Positions 62,407 to 64,000 of a stretch of DNA of 64,000 bases are shown one piece after another; positions within the stretch are counted from its first letter, which is position 1; each line of letters begins with the position of its first letter. Below the pieces are notes generated by a model that was not told the DNA's origin, ran no database searches, and saw nothing but the letters and a program-made list of their open reading frames with translations. Location of the stretch: positions 4,449,470 through 4,513,469 of the forward strand of contig NZ_CP059557.1 of assembly GCF_022828475.1 (NCBI RefSeq), in the 5' to 3' direction. The position numbers and the translations under genes are program-made. Origin of the DNA: Saccharopolyspora gloriosae. GTDB taxonomy: Bacteria > Actinomycetota > Actinomycetes > Mycobacteriales > Pseudonocardiaceae.

Positions 62407-63312
62407 ATGCTTCAAGAGCAACCACCCCGGGCCGACCAGGCGGAAGGCGTTCCGTACCACCTGTTGCAGCGCACGTCTCGGCATCGCTGGTGGCGCACCC
62501 TAATCGGGTTCGGGCTGCTCACCGTGCTCGGCGGGTTCGCACTGATGGCGACGTTCGGCGCGTTGGCCGGGATCGCCGTGATGGCCGGATTCGAGATGGA
62601 CGTGGACGGGTTCGCGGACCCGACGTGGGAACTCGCGGCGATGATGGCGTCCATTGCCGCGCTGCTGCCCGCCGTGCTGCTGGCCGCCCGGTGGGCGCAC
62701 CGCCGCCCGGCCGGAACGCTGTCCAGTGTGGAAGGACGGTTGCGGTGGCGGTGGATGTGGCGCTGCGGGTGGTGGGCGCTGGCCGGTTTCGCCGCGGTCA
62801 CGGCGTTCGGCCTGGCCCGAGGAGAATCACTGGACCTCAGCGGGTGGCCGGGTTGGCCGCACTACCTGCTGCTCGCGCTGATCACGCTGGCCGTGGTGCC
62901 GTTCCAGGCCGCCGCCGAGGAGTACCTGTGCCGCGGATTCCTGTTGCAGGGCTTCGCTTCCTGGCTGCGCACCCCGTGGCCGGGCGCGGTGCTCACGGCA
63001 CTGCTGTTCGTGGCACTGCACGAGTACGACGATCCGCTGGTGATCGCCGACCTGTTCGTGTTCGCGATCGCGATGAGCTGGCTGACGATCCGCACCGGTG
63101 GCCTGGAGGCGGCCATCGCGCTGCACGTGGTGAACAACGTCGGCTCCGTGCTGATGGAGTCGACCCAGGGCGTTCCGGGAATGGAGCAGGCCGGTGATTA
63201 CTCGGCGTGGGAAGTCCTGCCGCTCACACTGCTCACGGTGCTCTACACCTGGTGGATCGACCGCCTCTCCCGCCGCGCCGGCCCGCCCCGGCGAGCCGAA
63301 AGTGCGGAGTGA
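62407..63312 (+). CDS. CPBP-family intramembrane glutamic endopeptidase
   Basis: 301 residues from the ATG at 62407 (GAGGA 6 bases upstream). About seven membrane segments. The catalytic motifs are EEYLCRG (E171, E172, R176), FVALHEYDD (H205) and ALHVVNN. This Rce1-like family cleaves membrane substrates; in bacteria it is linked to peptide maturation and immunity. It is divergent from the two-component system, 80 bp away, suggesting control by it. Confidence 0.9.
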   Translation: MLQEQPPRADQAEGVPYHLLQRTSRHRWWRTLIGFGLLTVLGGFALMATFGALAGIAVMAGFEMDVDGFADPTWELAAMMASIAALLPAVLLAARWAHRRPAGTLSSVEGRLRWRWMWRCGWWALAGFAAVTAFGLARGESLDLSGWPGWPHYLLLALITLAVVPFQAAAEEYLCRGFLLQGFASWLRTPWPGAVLTALLFVALHEYDDPLVIADLFVFAIAMSWLTIRTGGLEAAIALHVVNNVGSVLMESTQGVPGMEQAGDYSAWEVLPLTLLTVLYTWWIDRLSRRAGPPRRAESAE

Positions 63313-63355
63313 ACGGCCCATTCGACCAAGCGGACTGGGCGAACGGGCCGTTCAC
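63309..63355. terminator. Palindromic intergenic hairpin, copy 9
   Basis: GTGAACGGCCCATTCGACCA and its near complement. The first bases overlap the CPBP stop codon, and the hairpin ends 26 bp before the converging SDR stop, as expected of a bidirectional terminator. Confidence 0.75.
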
Positions 63356-63380
63356 CCGGATCAGGTGCCCGGCGGTGGCG

Positions 63381-64000
63381 TCAGGAGAACTGGATGCCAC
63401 CGTCGATCATCACCGACTGCCCCGTCATGTAGTCCGAGTCGGGCGAGGCCAAGTAGGACACGAACTTCGCCACGTCCTCCGGCACCGAGACCCGGCCGAG
63501 GTGGATCAGCTCGGAGTACTTGTCGATCGCCGCGCCCTTGCGCAGCCCCTCGTTCTCCGCGAGCTTCTCGTCGATGTGGTCCCACATGGCGGTGCCCACG
63601 ATGCCGGGGCAGTAGGCGTTGACGGTGATGTCGTGCTGCGCCCACTCCATCGCCGCGGCCTGCGTCAGTCCGCGCACCGCCCACTTCGACGCCGAGTACG
63701 GCCCCAGCAGCGGGAACGGCCGGTACCCGACGATCGAACACGCCCCGATGATCTTGCCGCCGCCGCCTTGGGCGATCATCCGCTTGGCCGCGGCGGTGTA
63801 ACACAGGTGCACGCCGCGGAGGTTGATCGACATGAGGTGGTCGAACTCGTCGGGAGTGACCTCCAGCAGCGGTTTGACGTGCGCGATCCCGGCGTTCGCG
63901 ATCATCACGTCGAGCTTGCCGAGGTCCGTTGCGACCTGCTCGACCATCTCGTCCACGGCCACCGGGTCGGACACGTCGGCGAGCACCGTCGTGCTCCGGC
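63381..64000 (-). CDS. SDR-family oxidoreductase, 5' part outside window
   Basis: At least 206 codons, open to the window edge. LDVMIANAGIAHVKPLLEV, catalytic YSASK in GPYSASKWAVRGLTQAAAME, VNAYCPGIVGTAMW and the C-terminal GQSVMIDGGIQFS define a classical SDR. The sequence resembles the acetoin/diacetyl reductase and sorbitol/butanediol dehydrogenase group. The nucleotide-binding Gly motif is beyond the edge. Confidence 0.88.
   Translation of the reverse strand, partial: RSTTVLADVSDPVAVDEMVEQVATDLGKLDVMIANAGIAHVKPLLEVTPDEFDHLMSINLRGVHLCYTAAAKRMIAQGGGGKIIGACSIVGYRPFPLLGPYSASKWAVRGLTQAAAMEWAQHDITVNAYCPGIVGTAMWDHIDEKLAENEGLRKGAAIDKYSELIHLGRVSVPEDVAKFVSYLASPDSDYMTGQSVMIDGGIQFS

Overview
The window is about 70% G+C and is densely packed with translationally coupled genes (ATGA and GTGA overlaps). 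It carries a mycofactocin cluster, an XRE/DUF397 pair and actinobacterial regulators. Together these point to a filamentous actinomycete, most likely Pseudonocardiaceae (Saccharopolyspora-like). That placement is an inference; no rRNA is present to confirm it.

Bases 1-19146 (minus strand) hold an extracellular contractile injection system (eCIS) operon. It runs sheath, tube, baseplate hub chaperone, a Pro/Ala-rich protein, Pvc16-like cap protein, Pvc15-like AAA ATPase, a small eCIS protein, a 2242-residue DUF4157 (eCIS core) effector, a candidate immunity gene, CIS_tube adaptor, LysM protein, spike hub, gpV-like spike, PAAR-like tip, gp25 wedge and a large baseplate protein that leaves the window. 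The effector C-terminus and the gene after it are much more AT-rich than the rest, as expected for an exchangeable toxin/immunity module.

Bases 19763-21540 are a PadR regulator and cytochrome P450. Bases 22123-22866 encode a secreted protein. Bases 23027-29980 are a GntR/FCD repressor with a divergent operon (transporter, lerK, derI, lerI, oiaC, apnO) that would convert D-apionate through 3-oxo-isoapionate and L-erythrulose to D-erythrose 4-phosphate. Bases 30191-35014 hold a CitE-like lyase, a P-loop NTPase broken by a one-base frameshift, and a membrane-anchored periplasmic-binding-protein-like receptor.

Bases 35038-41392 are a rearranged locus with a FecB-like lipoprotein, MerR regulator, acyl-CoA dehydrogenase and two luciferase-like flavin monooxygenases, mixed with decayed copies of the same genes. 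Next come an isolated type I-E-like CRISPR repeat, tRNA-Cys and an RluA-type pseudouridine synthase. Bases 43647-49019 are the mycofactocin cluster (mftR, A, B, C, SDR, F, E; no mftD in the window).

Bases 49505-54668 contain a PLP decarboxylase and, divergently, a tiny Trp/His/Gly-repeat peptide gene followed by a strong hairpin, an ABC exporter and a VioD-like FAD monooxygenase. This looks like a possible undescribed peptide system. The end of the window holds an XRE/DUF397 pair, a sugar ABC transporter without its ATPase, a two-component system, a CPBP protease and a partial SDR.

Two repeat families cross the window. One is a ~165-bp stem-loop element sitting inside operons, with compensatory base changes in its arms. 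The other is a ~50-bp palindromic hairpin found at gene ends.
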